The notes under the pieces: model-generated
Told to the model about the DNA's origin: nothing
Database searches by the model: none
Seen by the model: only the letters and a program-made list of their open reading frames with translations
NCBI GenBank assembly: GCA_013288125.1
Contig: JABDCN010000004.1
Coordinates: 1 to 64,000 of the forward strand
Source: Gammaproteobacteria bacterium
GTDB taxonomy: Bacteria; Pseudomonadota; Gammaproteobacteria; DSM-16500
Length of the DNA stretch: 64,000 bases
Direction: 5' to 3'
Part shown: positions 52,385-61,848 of the stretch, piece by piece
How the letters are laid out: each line of letters opens with the position of its first letter
How positions within the stretch are numbered: position 1 is the first letter of the stretch
Translations under genes and position numbers: made by a program

Positions 52385-52853
52385 GAAAGTCCCCTCTCCT
52401 CCATGCTTTTTATGGAGGAGAGGGATAGGGAGAGGAGGTGACAACTTTTAATTATTCAACGCAGTTAAAATAGTATCCAACACCGCTCTGATTTCACTAA
52501 ATACAACATTATTCCAAAAACGAATTACTTGGTAACCTTGCGACTCTAGAAAAGTAGTACGATCTTTATCGTAATCATAATGTTGCTGCGTTGCATGTTG
52601 CCCACCATCTAATTCAATAATGAGTTTTTTTTCGAGACAAACAAAATCAACCACAAATGGATGAATAGGATGTTGTCTGCGAAATTTATATCCGTTAAGC
52701 CGTTTAGCCCTTAAAAAATACCATAATCGTTTTTCTGCATCAGAACTGTTTTGTCTTAATTCACGAATATGATTTTGCATGATGTTTTTCATTTAAGTAA
52801 ACCTCCTCTCCCTATCCCTCTCCTCCAGCTACGCTGGAGGAGAGGGGACTTTC
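52385..52853. mobile_element. Putative DUF559-carrying mobile element bounded by inverted family D hairpin repeats
   Basis: Left end GAAAGTCCCCTCTCCTCCA..TGGAGGAGAGGGATAGGGAGAGGAGG (52385-52438), right end its near-perfect reverse complement (52802-52853); the gene lies about 9 bp from either end. Confidence 0.7.
52448..52792 (-). CDS. DUF559 (Vsr/restriction-endonuclease-fold-like) protein
   Basis: LRQNSSDAEKRLWYFLRAKRLNGYKFRRQHPIHPFVVDFVCLEKKLIIELDGGQHATQQHYDYDKDRTTFLESQGYQVIRFWNNVV. Confidence 0.93.
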   Translation of the reverse strand: MKNIMQNHIRELRQNSSDAEKRLWYFLRAKRLNGYKFRRQHPIHPFVVDFVCLEKKLIIELDGGQHATQQHYDYDKDRTTFLESQGYQVIRFWNNVVFSEIRAVLDTILTALNN

Positions 52854-52930
52854 TAATTAAGCCTCATTGCAATAAAAAAAATTCTTATTTTTATTTTACT
52901 TTTATTTTTATTTTATCTTCCCCAAAAAAT

Positions 52931-54439
52931 TTATTCTTCTTTCGGCCTCATATGCGGAAATAAAATCACATCACGTATAGAAGGTGAATTAGTAAATAAC
53001 ATCATCAATCGGTCAATCCCGATTCCTTCACCTGCTGTTGGCGGCAAGCCATGTTCAAGCGCCGTAATATAATCAGCATCATATGGCATTGCATCCTCAT
53101 TACCCGCCGCTTTATCTTCCATTTGCAATCGAAAAGCTTCTGCTTGTTGATCAGGATCATTCAATTCAGAAAATCCATTTCCCATTTCTCGACCTGCAAC
53201 AAATATTTCAAATCGATCAGTTAAAAAAGGATCTTCATTATTTCGTCTTGCTAAGGGAGAAACTTCTGAAGGATACGCTGTGATGAAAGTTGGTTGTAAC
53301 AAACGATGCTCAACTGTTTTTTCGAATATTTCAACCATAATTTTACCTAATCCATGATTTTCTTGCACCGCTATTTGCAATTTATTCGCTATTTTTTTTG
53401 CGGATTCACGCGAACTCAAATCAGCTTCTTTCAAATCAGGATTATATCGCAAGATCGCTTCTTTCATTGTCAATCGTTCAAATGGTTTTGAAAAATCCAC
53501 TTCAATTTCTTGATAAACAATTTTCAAACTACCAGATACTGTTTCTGAAATTTGACGAAACAAAGTTTCAGTTAAATCCATTAAATCATGATAATCTGCA
53601 TACGCTTGATAAAATTCAAGCATCGTAAATTCTGGATTATGACGCGTTGATAATCCTTCATTACGAAAACTACGATTAATTTCAAACACACGTTCAAATC
53701 CACCGACCACTAAACGTTTTAAATATAATTCAGGTGCAATGCGCAAATATAAAGGCATATCTAATGCATGATGATGCGTAACAAATGGTGTCGCTGCTGC
53801 TCCGCCAGCCATCACTTGCATCATCGGCGTTTCAACTTCTAAAAAATCACGCTCTTTCAAAAACGTCCGAATGATATCCAAGATTTTTGATCGCATCATA
53901 AAAACATCCCGCGTTTCTTCATTTGCAATTAAATCAAGATAACGTTGACGATAACGCGTTTCATGATCTGTTAATCCATGGAATTTATCGGGTAAAGGCC
54001 GCACCGCTTTTGATAATAACTGGATCTTTTTTACTTTAACGGACAATTCACCTGTTTTTGTTTTAAATAAAATGCCTTCTGCACCGATAATGTCACCTAA
54101 ATCCCATTGCTTAAAAACATCATACACAGCAGGCGTCACATCATCTTGTTTAATATAAAGTTGAATGCGGCCAGACATATCTTGAATATGCATAAAGCTA
54201 GCTTTACCCATGAGCCTTCGTGTCATCATACGACCAGCTATTTTCACTGGAATGGGATGCGCTTCTAATTCGCTTTCATTTTGATCGCCATATTGTTTTA
54301 TTAAATGAAATGCTAAAGTATCGCGACGAAAATCTGTAGGATAAGCATGGCCCAGTTTTCGCCATTCTTCTAATTTATTTCGACGCATTGCAATTAAATC
54401 ATGTGTACTCAATTCACTTTCATTTGCTTGATCTGTCAT
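52931..54439 (-). CDS. lysS: Lysyl-tRNA synthetase (class II)
   Basis: [56 protein letters not shown]. Confidence 0.97.
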   Translation of the reverse strand: MTDQANESELSTHDLIAMRRNKLEEWRKLGHAYPTDFRRDTLAFHLIKQYGDQNESELEAHPIPVKIAGRMMTRRLMGKASFMHIQDMSGRIQLYIKQDDVTPAVYDVFKQWDLGDIIGAEGILFKTKTGELSVKVKKIQLLSKAVRPLPDKFHGLTDHETRYRQRYLDLIANEETRDVFMMRSKILDIIRTFLKERDFLEVETPMMQVMAGGAAATPFVTHHHALDMPLYLRIAPELYLKRLVVGGFERVFEINRSFRNEGLSTRHNPEFTMLEFYQAYADYHDLMDLTETLFRQISETVSGSLKIVYQEIEVDFSKPFERLTMKEAILRYNPDLKEADLSSRESAKKIANKLQIAVQENHGLGKIMVEIFEKTVEHRLLQPTFITAYPSEVSPLARRNNEDPFLTDRFEIFVAGREMGNGFSELNDPDQQAEAFRLQMEDKAAGNEDAMPYDADYITALEHGLPPTAGEGIGIDRLMMLFTNSPSIRDVILFPHMRPKEE

Positions 54440-54441
54440 GT

Positions 54442-55540
54442 TTATAATCCTGCCAATAAACTTGCTTCAATAAATTTATCTAAATCACCATCCAATACAG
54501 CTTGCGTATTCCCCACTTCAACACCCGTACGCAAATCTTTAATCCGCGACATGTCAAGTACATAAGAACGAATTTGACTGCCCCATGTAATTTCTTTTTT
54601 TGTCGCTTCTAATGCTTCATGTTTCGCGCGTTTTTTTTGCATTTCAAATTCATATAATTTTGCACGCAATTGTTTCATCGCTTGCGCACGATTTTTATGT
54701 TGCGAACGATCTGCCTGACATTGCACAACAATATTAGTTGGAATATGCGTGATACGCACAGCTGAATCTGTGCGATTAACATGCTGACCGCCTGCGCCAC
54801 TTGCGCGATACGTATCCGTCCGTAAATCAGCAGGATTAATATCAATTGCAATATTGTCGTCAATTTCAGGTGAAACAAAAACAGAAGCAAATGAAGTATG
54901 TCTTTTATTATTTGAATCAAACGGTGATTTACGTACTAATCGATGCACACCGCTTTCTGTGCGTAACCAACCATAAGCATAAGCACCTTCAAATCTGACA
55001 GTCGCACTTTTAATCCCTGCGACTTCACCAGCGGACGCTTCAATTAATTCACAGTTAAAACCATGACGCTCGCCCCAACGCAAATACATACGCAATAACA
55101 TTTCCGCCCAATCTTGCGCTTCTGTTCCGCCAGATCCAGATTGAATATCAACATACGCTGCGTTTTTATCCATTTCACCCGAAAACATGCGTCGAAATTC
55201 TAAACTTTCAATTTGTTTTGTTAATTTTTCCGCATCGTGTGAAACAGCTTCTAATGTATCCGTTTCATTTTCAACAAAAGCTAATTCATATAACTCTTGT
55301 GTATCACGCAAATGCGTTTGTATTCCTGTCATCATATTAATGACATCTTCTAATTGCGCACGTTCTTTACCTAAGGTTTGCGTTTTTTCTGGCTGGTTCC
55401 AGATATTAGGATCTTCTAATGTTTGATTTAATTCAATTAAGCGATTTTTCTTTTGATCGATCTCAAAGATACCCCCAAATGCTATCAAGCCGGGTTTGCA
55501 ATTCTTTGAGATAATTGCGCATGGAAGTGATTTCTATCAT
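54442..55540 (-). CDS. prfB: Peptide chain release factor 2, expressed by programmed +1 frameshift
   Basis: [24 protein letters not shown]; zero-frame start [28 protein letters not shown] with TGGGGGTATCTTTGA slippery site; continues as [13 protein letters not shown]. Confidence 0.95.
55463..55477 (-). promoter_or_regulatory. prfB: prfB +1 programmed frameshift site
   Basis: Minus strand TGGGGGTATCTTTGA with in-frame TGA (55463-55465). Confidence 0.93.
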
Positions 55541-55621
55541 GATGAAGCTGCCTTACTTTAAGTTAGGATTGTATAATCGTGTAATTTTTTTACATTTATA
55601 CTCGAATAAAAAGGATACCAC

Positions 55622-56911
55622 ATGAAAGGAAATAGTCATCTAAAAAATAGGATTTCTTTTTTAGGCGCAGTTTCCATTGGGATAGGGGGCATGATAGGCG
55701 CAGGTATTTTTTCTATCTTAGGCGTCGTTGCACAAGCTGCGGGTTCAGCCATGTGGTTGTCCTTTTTAATTGGCGGCTTCATTATTCTTTTTTCTACTTA
55801 TTCTTATGCAAAACTTGGCGCTAAATATCCCTCCACTGGCGGCGCTGTTGAATTTTTAGTTCAAGGATGGGGAAAAGGCGTCATGAGTGGCGGCATCAAT
55901 GTTTTTATGTGGATAGGGTATATTATTTCCATCGCACTCTATGCTCAAGGTTTTGCTGCTTATTGCCAAACTTTTTTCACAAACACAGCTTCTTCTTTCA
56001 TGACAAAAACAATCAGTATCAGTATTGTTTTATTATTCGCTTTCATCAATATGCTTGGTGCAAGCAGTGTCGGCAAATCAGAATTAATCATTGTGATAAT
56101 AAAAGTTAGCATACTCATTTTATTTGCCGCTGTTGGCATGTTTTATATTCATCCTGATTATCTTGCCATTGCAACTTGGCCGTCTTCCCAATCTATTTTA
56201 TTTGGTACAGGTATATTATTTATTGGTTATGAAGGTTTTGGTTTAATCACAAATGCTGCAGGCGACATGTTAAATCCCCATCAAAATTTACCACGCGCCT
56301 TATATTTAAGTGTATTTATTGTGATTGCAATTTATCTTGCTGTTTCAATCACTGTGATTGGTAATCTCTCTCCTCATCAAATTTTTATTGCGGGCGATTA
56401 TGCGCTTGCTGCAGCAGCTAAACCATTTTTAGGTAGTATGGGATTTAAGCTTATTTCAATCGCAGCCTTATTTTCAACTGCCTCTGCTATTAATGCCACT
56501 TTATTTGGCGCTGCCAATGTTAGCTATATGATAGCGCGCGATGGCGAACTTTCTCCTTTTTTTTCGCGAACAGAATGGCGTGGCGCAACAGAAGGTTTGT
56601 TAATCACAACTGCTTTAGTCATCATCTTTATTTTATTTTTTAATCTTGCCGGTGTAACAATGATGGGAAGCAGTGCATTTCTACTTATTTATGCTGCGGT
56701 GAATGCGGGACATCTTAAAATTTTATCTAACACGGGTGCAAATTTGTTATTAGTTCTCATTGGTTGCTTGTTGTGTATTGCTATGTTTTGTTTATTAGAA
56801 ATTTATACTTATCAACATGCGCCGGCAGCGGTTTATACGATGATTGTTTTGTTGGGGGGATCTTTTTTGCTTGAAAGATTTTTTTATTTTAGAAGAGTCC
56901 TTTCTTTATAA
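55622..56911 (+). CDS. APC-superfamily amino acid permease
   Basis: FLGAVSIGIGGMIGAGIFSILGVVAQAAGSAMWLSFLIGGFI; ~12 TM. Confidence 0.9.
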   Translation: MKGNSHLKNRISFLGAVSIGIGGMIGAGIFSILGVVAQAAGSAMWLSFLIGGFIILFSTYSYAKLGAKYPSTGGAVEFLVQGWGKGVMSGGINVFMWIGYIISIALYAQGFAAYCQTFFTNTASSFMTKTISISIVLLFAFINMLGASSVGKSELIIVIIKVSILILFAAVGMFYIHPDYLAIATWPSSQSILFGTGILFIGYEGFGLITNAAGDMLNPHQNLPRALYLSVFIVIAIYLAVSITVIGNLSPHQIFIAGDYALAAAAKPFLGSMGFKLISIAALFSTASAINATLFGAANVSYMIARDGELSPFFSRTEWRGATEGLLITTALVIIFILFFNLAGVTMMGSSAFLLIYAAVNAGHLKILSNTGANLLLVLIGCLLCIAMFCLLEIYTYQHAPAAVYTMIVLLGGSFLLERFFYFRRVLSL

Positions 56912-57246
56912 GATTATTTCAACTCAATTAGTAGCGAGATATCACACGTATAGCAAGAATAGTCCAATCAATACTGGTTTTCGGATTGAAAGTTAGTGAA
57001 GTATGACTTTTCTTTGAGATAATATCAGCTATATTTTTAGTCCATGAATACTGTTTAGAGAATAAAATGAAACAATGGCATGTTGCGAAAATGCTCGAAT
57101 CAGAAATTATCTGAATCGCTGGGTTACTTGGTGGACAATGACTTCAACTACTTGGGAACACCAAGAACTTTTGCAACGATTTATCGATGTCTGTTGGCAT
57201 GAAAAAGCAGCTGCTCATGCAGTTGCCCTTATTCATATCCACTACT

Positions 57247-58323
57247 TCAAAACTTTACACGCCCGGTCGATTGATGGACTGGATGTGGCTGCATAAGCTC
57301 TGCAAGCTTGAAGTTTTTGTTCGACAAAAATTTTGTAACCGCGGCAACACCAACCGCCACCGTGGGCACGCCGCACCAACCACCACGCATGGCCGCCCGC
57401 CCAAATATTATATCCGAACAAGAAGCACGAAGATTAAAGTTAACAGACCGCGCCTTTAATGAATCATCAAAAGAAGCATCATCACGGTTTTTTTGCCAGC
57501 GCTTGAACTGTTCAGGATTAGCCTGTTGGAAGTAATAAATACCTTGATTAAATCGCTGCTTATCATTTTCCGGCGCACGAAGAATCACTTCCCTAAGCAC
57601 CGCCTCTTCTGTTAATGCACATCTTAAATAATAATTGTTGCCCCCCCATTGCGCAGCATTTGCAGCATAAGCCTCAGCGAATTTCCCGAGTGTTTCCCAA
57701 GAAAATAGCATCGCTTTATCGAAAATTTTAGGTTGGTTCTCATCATATTCTTCTATAAATACATCGATAGCAGCGAGCATAGCAGGACTCAATATCCATC
57801 TATTTGTTTCATCTTTTCCAAGATTAAATGGTTCGTTTGAAATCGCTTGCATAATAAGCCCAAAATCAAATGGTTTGTGAATGTTTTTCAATTCACTAAT
57901 TTGTTTCTGCATTTCCTCTATGCCTTTTTGTTCATCACCGTAGTGTTGTATAAATAATGGCTCAAAGACATTGTCGCGCATCTCAATATCGCCTGCGCTA
58001 TGAGCCAATTGCAGCGGCGTCATGTTAGTCGCTGTATACTTTTGAAATACTACTTTCTTGAATTGAAAGTTTAATAAATGAGGATAAGCATTTAAAATGT
58101 CCCACACGCTTTTTTCATCAGGTTTATGTACGAGATAATAAACTAACGATTGAACAGGATGGCGTTTGAAAAAATTGAACATGCTCTTGTTAACGAAACG
58201 TAATGAATCATAGGCCGTTGTACTTAGATCATGTAAAATAATGTTTCGTCCAGGATCAGTATCTAATAAGTTTTCTAATTCTGATTTTTTTAATTCTGAT
58301 TCTGATGGTTGTCTCGCATTCAT
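57247..58323 (-). CDS. Hypothetical protein; possible F-box-like/ankyrin-like effector candidate
   Basis: N-terminal ILHDLSTTAYDSLRFVNKSMFNFFKRHP resembles an F-box; TNMTPLQLAHSAGDIEMRDNVF is ankyrin-like. Confidence 0.5.
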   Translation of the reverse strand: MNARQPSESELKKSELENLLDTDPGRNIILHDLSTTAYDSLRFVNKSMFNFFKRHPVQSLVYYLVHKPDEKSVWDILNAYPHLLNFQFKKVVFQKYTATNMTPLQLAHSAGDIEMRDNVFEPLFIQHYGDEQKGIEEMQKQISELKNIHKPFDFGLIMQAISNEPFNLGKDETNRWILSPAMLAAIDVFIEEYDENQPKIFDKAMLFSWETLGKFAEAYAANAAQWGGNNYYLRCALTEEAVLREVILRAPENDKQRFNQGIYYFQQANPEQFKRWQKNRDDASFDDSLKARSVNFNLRASCSDIIFGRAAMRGGWCGVPTVAVGVAAVTKFLSNKNFKLAELMQPHPVHQSTGRVKF

Positions 58324-58503
58324 GAAAGGCTCCTCTTATTTTTGAGATAATCGATGACGTAGCGTACTATATGACTACACGAATTGAAGCACAATACGAG
58401 AATAGGGTTATAATAAAGTTATTTTATTTCTCAAATATGATCCAAGCTGGGTTATATTATGTAACAAGGTTGTGTCTCAAAAAGTGGCCAAAGTCGAGTT
58501 TCA

Positions 58504-59182
58504 CTAATTCCCTCTTTTCTTTAATTTTAATAGCTGATTTGATTCCTTTAAGGTTAAATAATTTTTATCAGTTACAACTTTTCTCCCCGTCTTATCTTCC
58601 AACTCCATTCTCGCCCTCTTCGCAATCCCACCGCCTTTCTTCCCCGCAACTTTATTTTCTTTCATTCCTGTCGCATTCATGGTTTCTGCTATTTGCCTTG
58701 TAGAAAGTTCTGCAAGTGCCGTAAAAATCAATTCAGCTTCGCTTGCGCTGCTGAATCCATTTTTCACTATAGCCATGCTTTTGCCATGTTTCTCTAGCTC
58801 TATCGAGAGATTTAGCAGGATCAGACATTTCTTGCATACGTTCATAACCGACCTTGGCTAACCAAAGCTTAATAGGTTCTGCTTTAGGGCTGGGTATGGA
58901 TTGAACAAGGCGAAGGAGAGTTTCGGCATTAGCTACGTCTGTTAGTCTGGATTTGCCATCTTCCGCAGTCATTTTCAACTGGTGACAGTTTGTCACCGTT
59001 TCATTGCCTTCCTTTTTTAGACGTTCTTTAAGCTTATTCCAATATTTCCTGGCAGTTTGGTAATCAGACTGCATGGTTAAAACTTGAATAATATCAATCA
59101 CTGAAAAAAACCACATCTCAGTTTCTTCATCATATACTCGTCGAATTTGATACTCTTCAAACACAGCTAAATTGTTTTTCAT
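58504..59182 (-). pseudogene. Bro-N (phage antirepressor-like) protein gene, frameshifted, probable internal deletion
   Basis: N-terminal part MKNNLAVFEEYQIRRVYDEETEMWFFSVIDIIQVLT...SEKWIQQRKRS*; C-terminal part SEAELIFTALAELSTRQIAETMNATGMKENKVAGKKGGGIAKRARMELE in another frame. Confidence 0.75.
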
Positions 59183-59359
59183 AAAAACTCCTCTATTGTT
59201 TTCAAAAGTTATGATCTTACAACAATTCATCTTTGAAAAATCAAACCCAGCAAACTTAATTTTATTAATTAAATAAGTTGAGAATCACTTCACATTACGG
59301 TATCTATATTAAAATCATTTTTTCATTGAATTTAACATTGAATATAACAGGGACAAGTT

Positions 59360-60583
59360 ATGAAGCATTTTCGTTTATCACTTCTTTGCGGCCTACTCTA
59401 CGCCAGCACCTATAGCACACTCACCTTCGCGGCTGCCTTTCAACTATACGAATTAGGCACACCCATTATTGGCACGGCAGGTGTTGGACAAGCCGTCACT
59501 CAAGATGCGTCTTCATCGTATTTCAATCCTGCCAGCATGACTCTTTTATCCCATTCGCAATTCATGATGGGCGGACAAATGACGATTCCCTATTTTAATT
59601 TTACAAAAAGTTCATCAACGACCATTTTCGGAAATAATGGCGGCAATGCCGGCGATCTCATTCCTGGTCTAGGTTTATATCTTGCTTACTCATACTCTCC
59701 CAAATTAAAAATGGGCGTCAGTCTCACCACCCCCTTTGGCGGCGAAATGACCTATGCAGACGGCTGGGTCGGCCGTTTTTATGTACAACAAGTCACGTTT
59801 TACACGATCAATCTCAATCCTAGCATCGCCTGGCAACTATCCAACTGGGCATCATTAGGGGCGGGCCTTTCAATCGAATATATTAATTTGCAAGAAACAG
59901 TCGCCATACCCATTCCTGGAATAACCTTAGTGAATGGTCAGGCTAAAGTCAGTCTTGCCAATGTTGCGCCAGGATTTAATCTTGGCGCGCTGTTCACGCC
60001 ATATAAAACGACTCATATTGGTATCGCCTTCCGTTCGCAAATCGTACATCATCTTTCGGGCAGCACGACCATTTTAGGTTTCGCAGCCAATCCTCCCACT
60101 TCAACAAAATTGGTCGATCCCGCAGAAGTCATTGTGAGCGCCTCACAAGGCATTAGTAATCAATTTAAATTATTGGGTGAAATTGGTTGGGCAAACTGGT
60201 CTACCATGCGTGATAGCATTTTAGTCGTCAAAGGATTTAGCGCGACCATTCCGCAAAACTGGAACAGCACTTATCGCATTGGATTAGGCGGACAATATCA
60301 AGCGACGTGTAATTTGATGTTACAATTAGGCGCATCTTACGATTCTTCTCCCACCACCAACAGCAAACGTTTACCTGATTTACCCATGGATAAACAAGTC
60401 CGCATTGGCGCCGGTGTTTTATATCATCTCATTAAACCAGTCACATTAGCGGCCTCTTACGAATATCTTAATTTTGGCCGCGGACAAATTAATAATGTTT
60501 CTTCAAATGGTACGCTTTCAGGCTATTACAAACGTAATTATGCGGATGTCGTGCAAATCAGTTTGAATGTTGATTTGACTTAA
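59360..60583 (+). CDS. fadL: OmpP1/FadL-family outer membrane transporter
   Basis: Signal peptide; AFQLYELGTPIIGTAGVGQAVTQDASSSYFNPASMTLL. Confidence 0.92.
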   Translation: MKHFRLSLLCGLLYASTYSTLTFAAAFQLYELGTPIIGTAGVGQAVTQDASSSYFNPASMTLLSHSQFMMGGQMTIPYFNFTKSSSTTIFGNNGGNAGDLIPGLGLYLAYSYSPKLKMGVSLTTPFGGEMTYADGWVGRFYVQQVTFYTINLNPSIAWQLSNWASLGAGLSIEYINLQETVAIPIPGITLVNGQAKVSLANVAPGFNLGALFTPYKTTHIGIAFRSQIVHHLSGSTTILGFAANPPTSTKLVDPAEVIVSASQGISNQFKLLGEIGWANWSTMRDSILVVKGFSATIPQNWNSTYRIGLGGQYQATCNLMLQLGASYDSSPTTNSKRLPDLPMDKQVRIGAGVLYHLIKPVTLAASYEYLNFGRGQINNVSSNGTLSGYYKRNYADVVQISLNVDLT

Positions 60584-61017
60584 ACCAAACTACGCGCATA
60601 AACGAGCGCATCTTCATGCTGAGGCTCGCCGGGATAATAATTTTTTCGTTCGCCGACAAGTTTAAATCCTAATTGTTGATAAAGAGAAATCGCAGGACGA
60701 TTAGAACGCCGCACTTCGAGATAAGAAATCCCGATATTTCTTTGTTTTGCTTCCATCAACACATAATGAAGTAATTGTTTTCCAAACCCTCGCCGTTGTT
60801 GCGGCTTAGTCACACATAAATTAAGAATATGGCACTCAACAGATGTCATCGATACAATAATAAAACCGATAATCTGTTGATCTAATTCAATAACCCAGCC
60901 AGTATAACCAGATTGGAAGCATGTGTTGAATGTTGCCTCCGTCCAAGGCGAGACTTGGACGGTATGCTCAATGGTCACTAATACAGGCACATCAGTTTTT
61001 TGCAGTGGCCTCAACAT
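60580..61017 (-). CDS. rimI: Ribosomal protein alanine N-acetyltransferase (GNAT)
   Basis: PWTEATFNTCFQSGYTGWVIELDQQIIGFII; LEVRRSNRPAISLYQQLGFKLVGERKNYY. Confidence 0.92.
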   Translation of the reverse strand: MLRPLQKTDVPVLVTIEHTVQVSPWTEATFNTCFQSGYTGWVIELDQQIIGFIIVSMTSVECHILNLCVTKPQQRRGFGKQLLHYVLMEAKQRNIGISYLEVRRSNRPAISLYQQLGFKLVGERKNYYPGEPQHEDALVYARSLV

Positions 61018-61055
61018 ATGAGATAGTAGTCATCATAACTAGGGGTAATTTAACC

Positions 61056-61607
61056 ATGCCATATCGATTGACGAAAATCTATACCCGAAAAGGTGATGAC
61101 GGGTATACCACACTGGGCGAAAATAGACTCTCTAAAGATGATGTTTTGTTAGAAACCGTTGGTACCATTGATGAATTGAATTCTGCTATCGGCGTTTTTT
61201 TGTCTTATCCTATTCAAGATAAAACCGTGATAAATTTTTTCACGCATGTTCAGCATATTTTATTTGATATGGGCGGTGAAATGCATTTGCCTGACAGAAT
61301 AGCTGTCACAGCGGACCATGTCACAGCCTTAGAAAAACAATTAGATGAATGGAATACCACATTACCGCCCTTGAAAGAGTTTATTTTACCAAGAGGGCAT
61401 GCTGCGGTGACGCATTGTCATCTTGCACGTACGATTTGCAGACGCGCTGAACGCACGATGGTGAAATTACACAGACAAGTGCCATTGCATAATCCGCAAT
61501 TATTACGCTATTTAAACCGTCTTTCTGACGTGCTATTTGTTGCAGCACGTATTATTGCGCGAGAAGACGGAGACAAAGAAGTGTTGTGGGATCATGAAAG
61601 GAAATAA
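61056..61607 (+). CDS. Cob(I)alamin adenosyltransferase (PduO type)
   Basis: KIYTRKGDDGYTTLGENRLSKDD; RTICRRAERTMVKL; start corrected to 61056. Confidence 0.93.
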   Translation: MPYRLTKIYTRKGDDGYTTLGENRLSKDDVLLETVGTIDELNSAIGVFLSYPIQDKTVINFFTHVQHILFDMGGEMHLPDRIAVTADHVTALEKQLDEWNTTLPPLKEFILPRGHAAVTHCHLARTICRRAERTMVKLHRQVPLHNPQLLRYLNRLSDVLFVAARIIAREDGDKEVLWDHERK

Positions 61608-61619
61608 ATCCTAGCCGTT

Positions 61620-61728
61620 CCCTCCCCTCCAGCGAATGCTGGAGGGGAGGGTTAGGGAGGGGAGGTTAATGCGCTCAAAACCCTCCTCTCCCTAACCCTC
61701 TCCTCCCATTAAAATGGGAGGAGAGGGA
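61620..61728. repeat. Family D hairpin-repeat doublet
   Basis: ccctcccctccagcgaatgctggaggggagggttagggaggggagg - ttaatgcgctcaaaa - ccctcctctccctaaccctctcctcccattaaaatgggaggagaggg. Confidence 0.93.
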
Positions 61729-61750
61729 ACAGAACTCGTAGAACTCGTAG

Positions 61751-61777
61751 GTTGGGCTGAGCGTAGCGAAGCCCAAC
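61751..61777. repeat. Hairpin repeat gttgggctgagcgtagcgaagcccaac
   Basis: Paired gttgggct/agcccaac; gagcgtagcga core shared with family C. Confidence 0.75.
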
Positions 61778-61848
61778 AAAATCGAAGCCCAACAAAGTCA
61801 AAGCCAAACAACACGTTCCCAACAAAAAATGAGGTGACTGACACCATT

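Noticed and set aside
57075-57459. Plus-strand ORFs between the APC permease and the F-box-like gene
   Set aside because: Short, overlapping each other and the opposite-strand gene, no recognisable domain; possibly remnants, but unsupported.
61833-61845. ggtgactgacacc short palindrome next to the lpdA stop
   Set aside because: Resembles a REP-type motif but is only 13 bp and single in this window; insufficient support as a separate feature.
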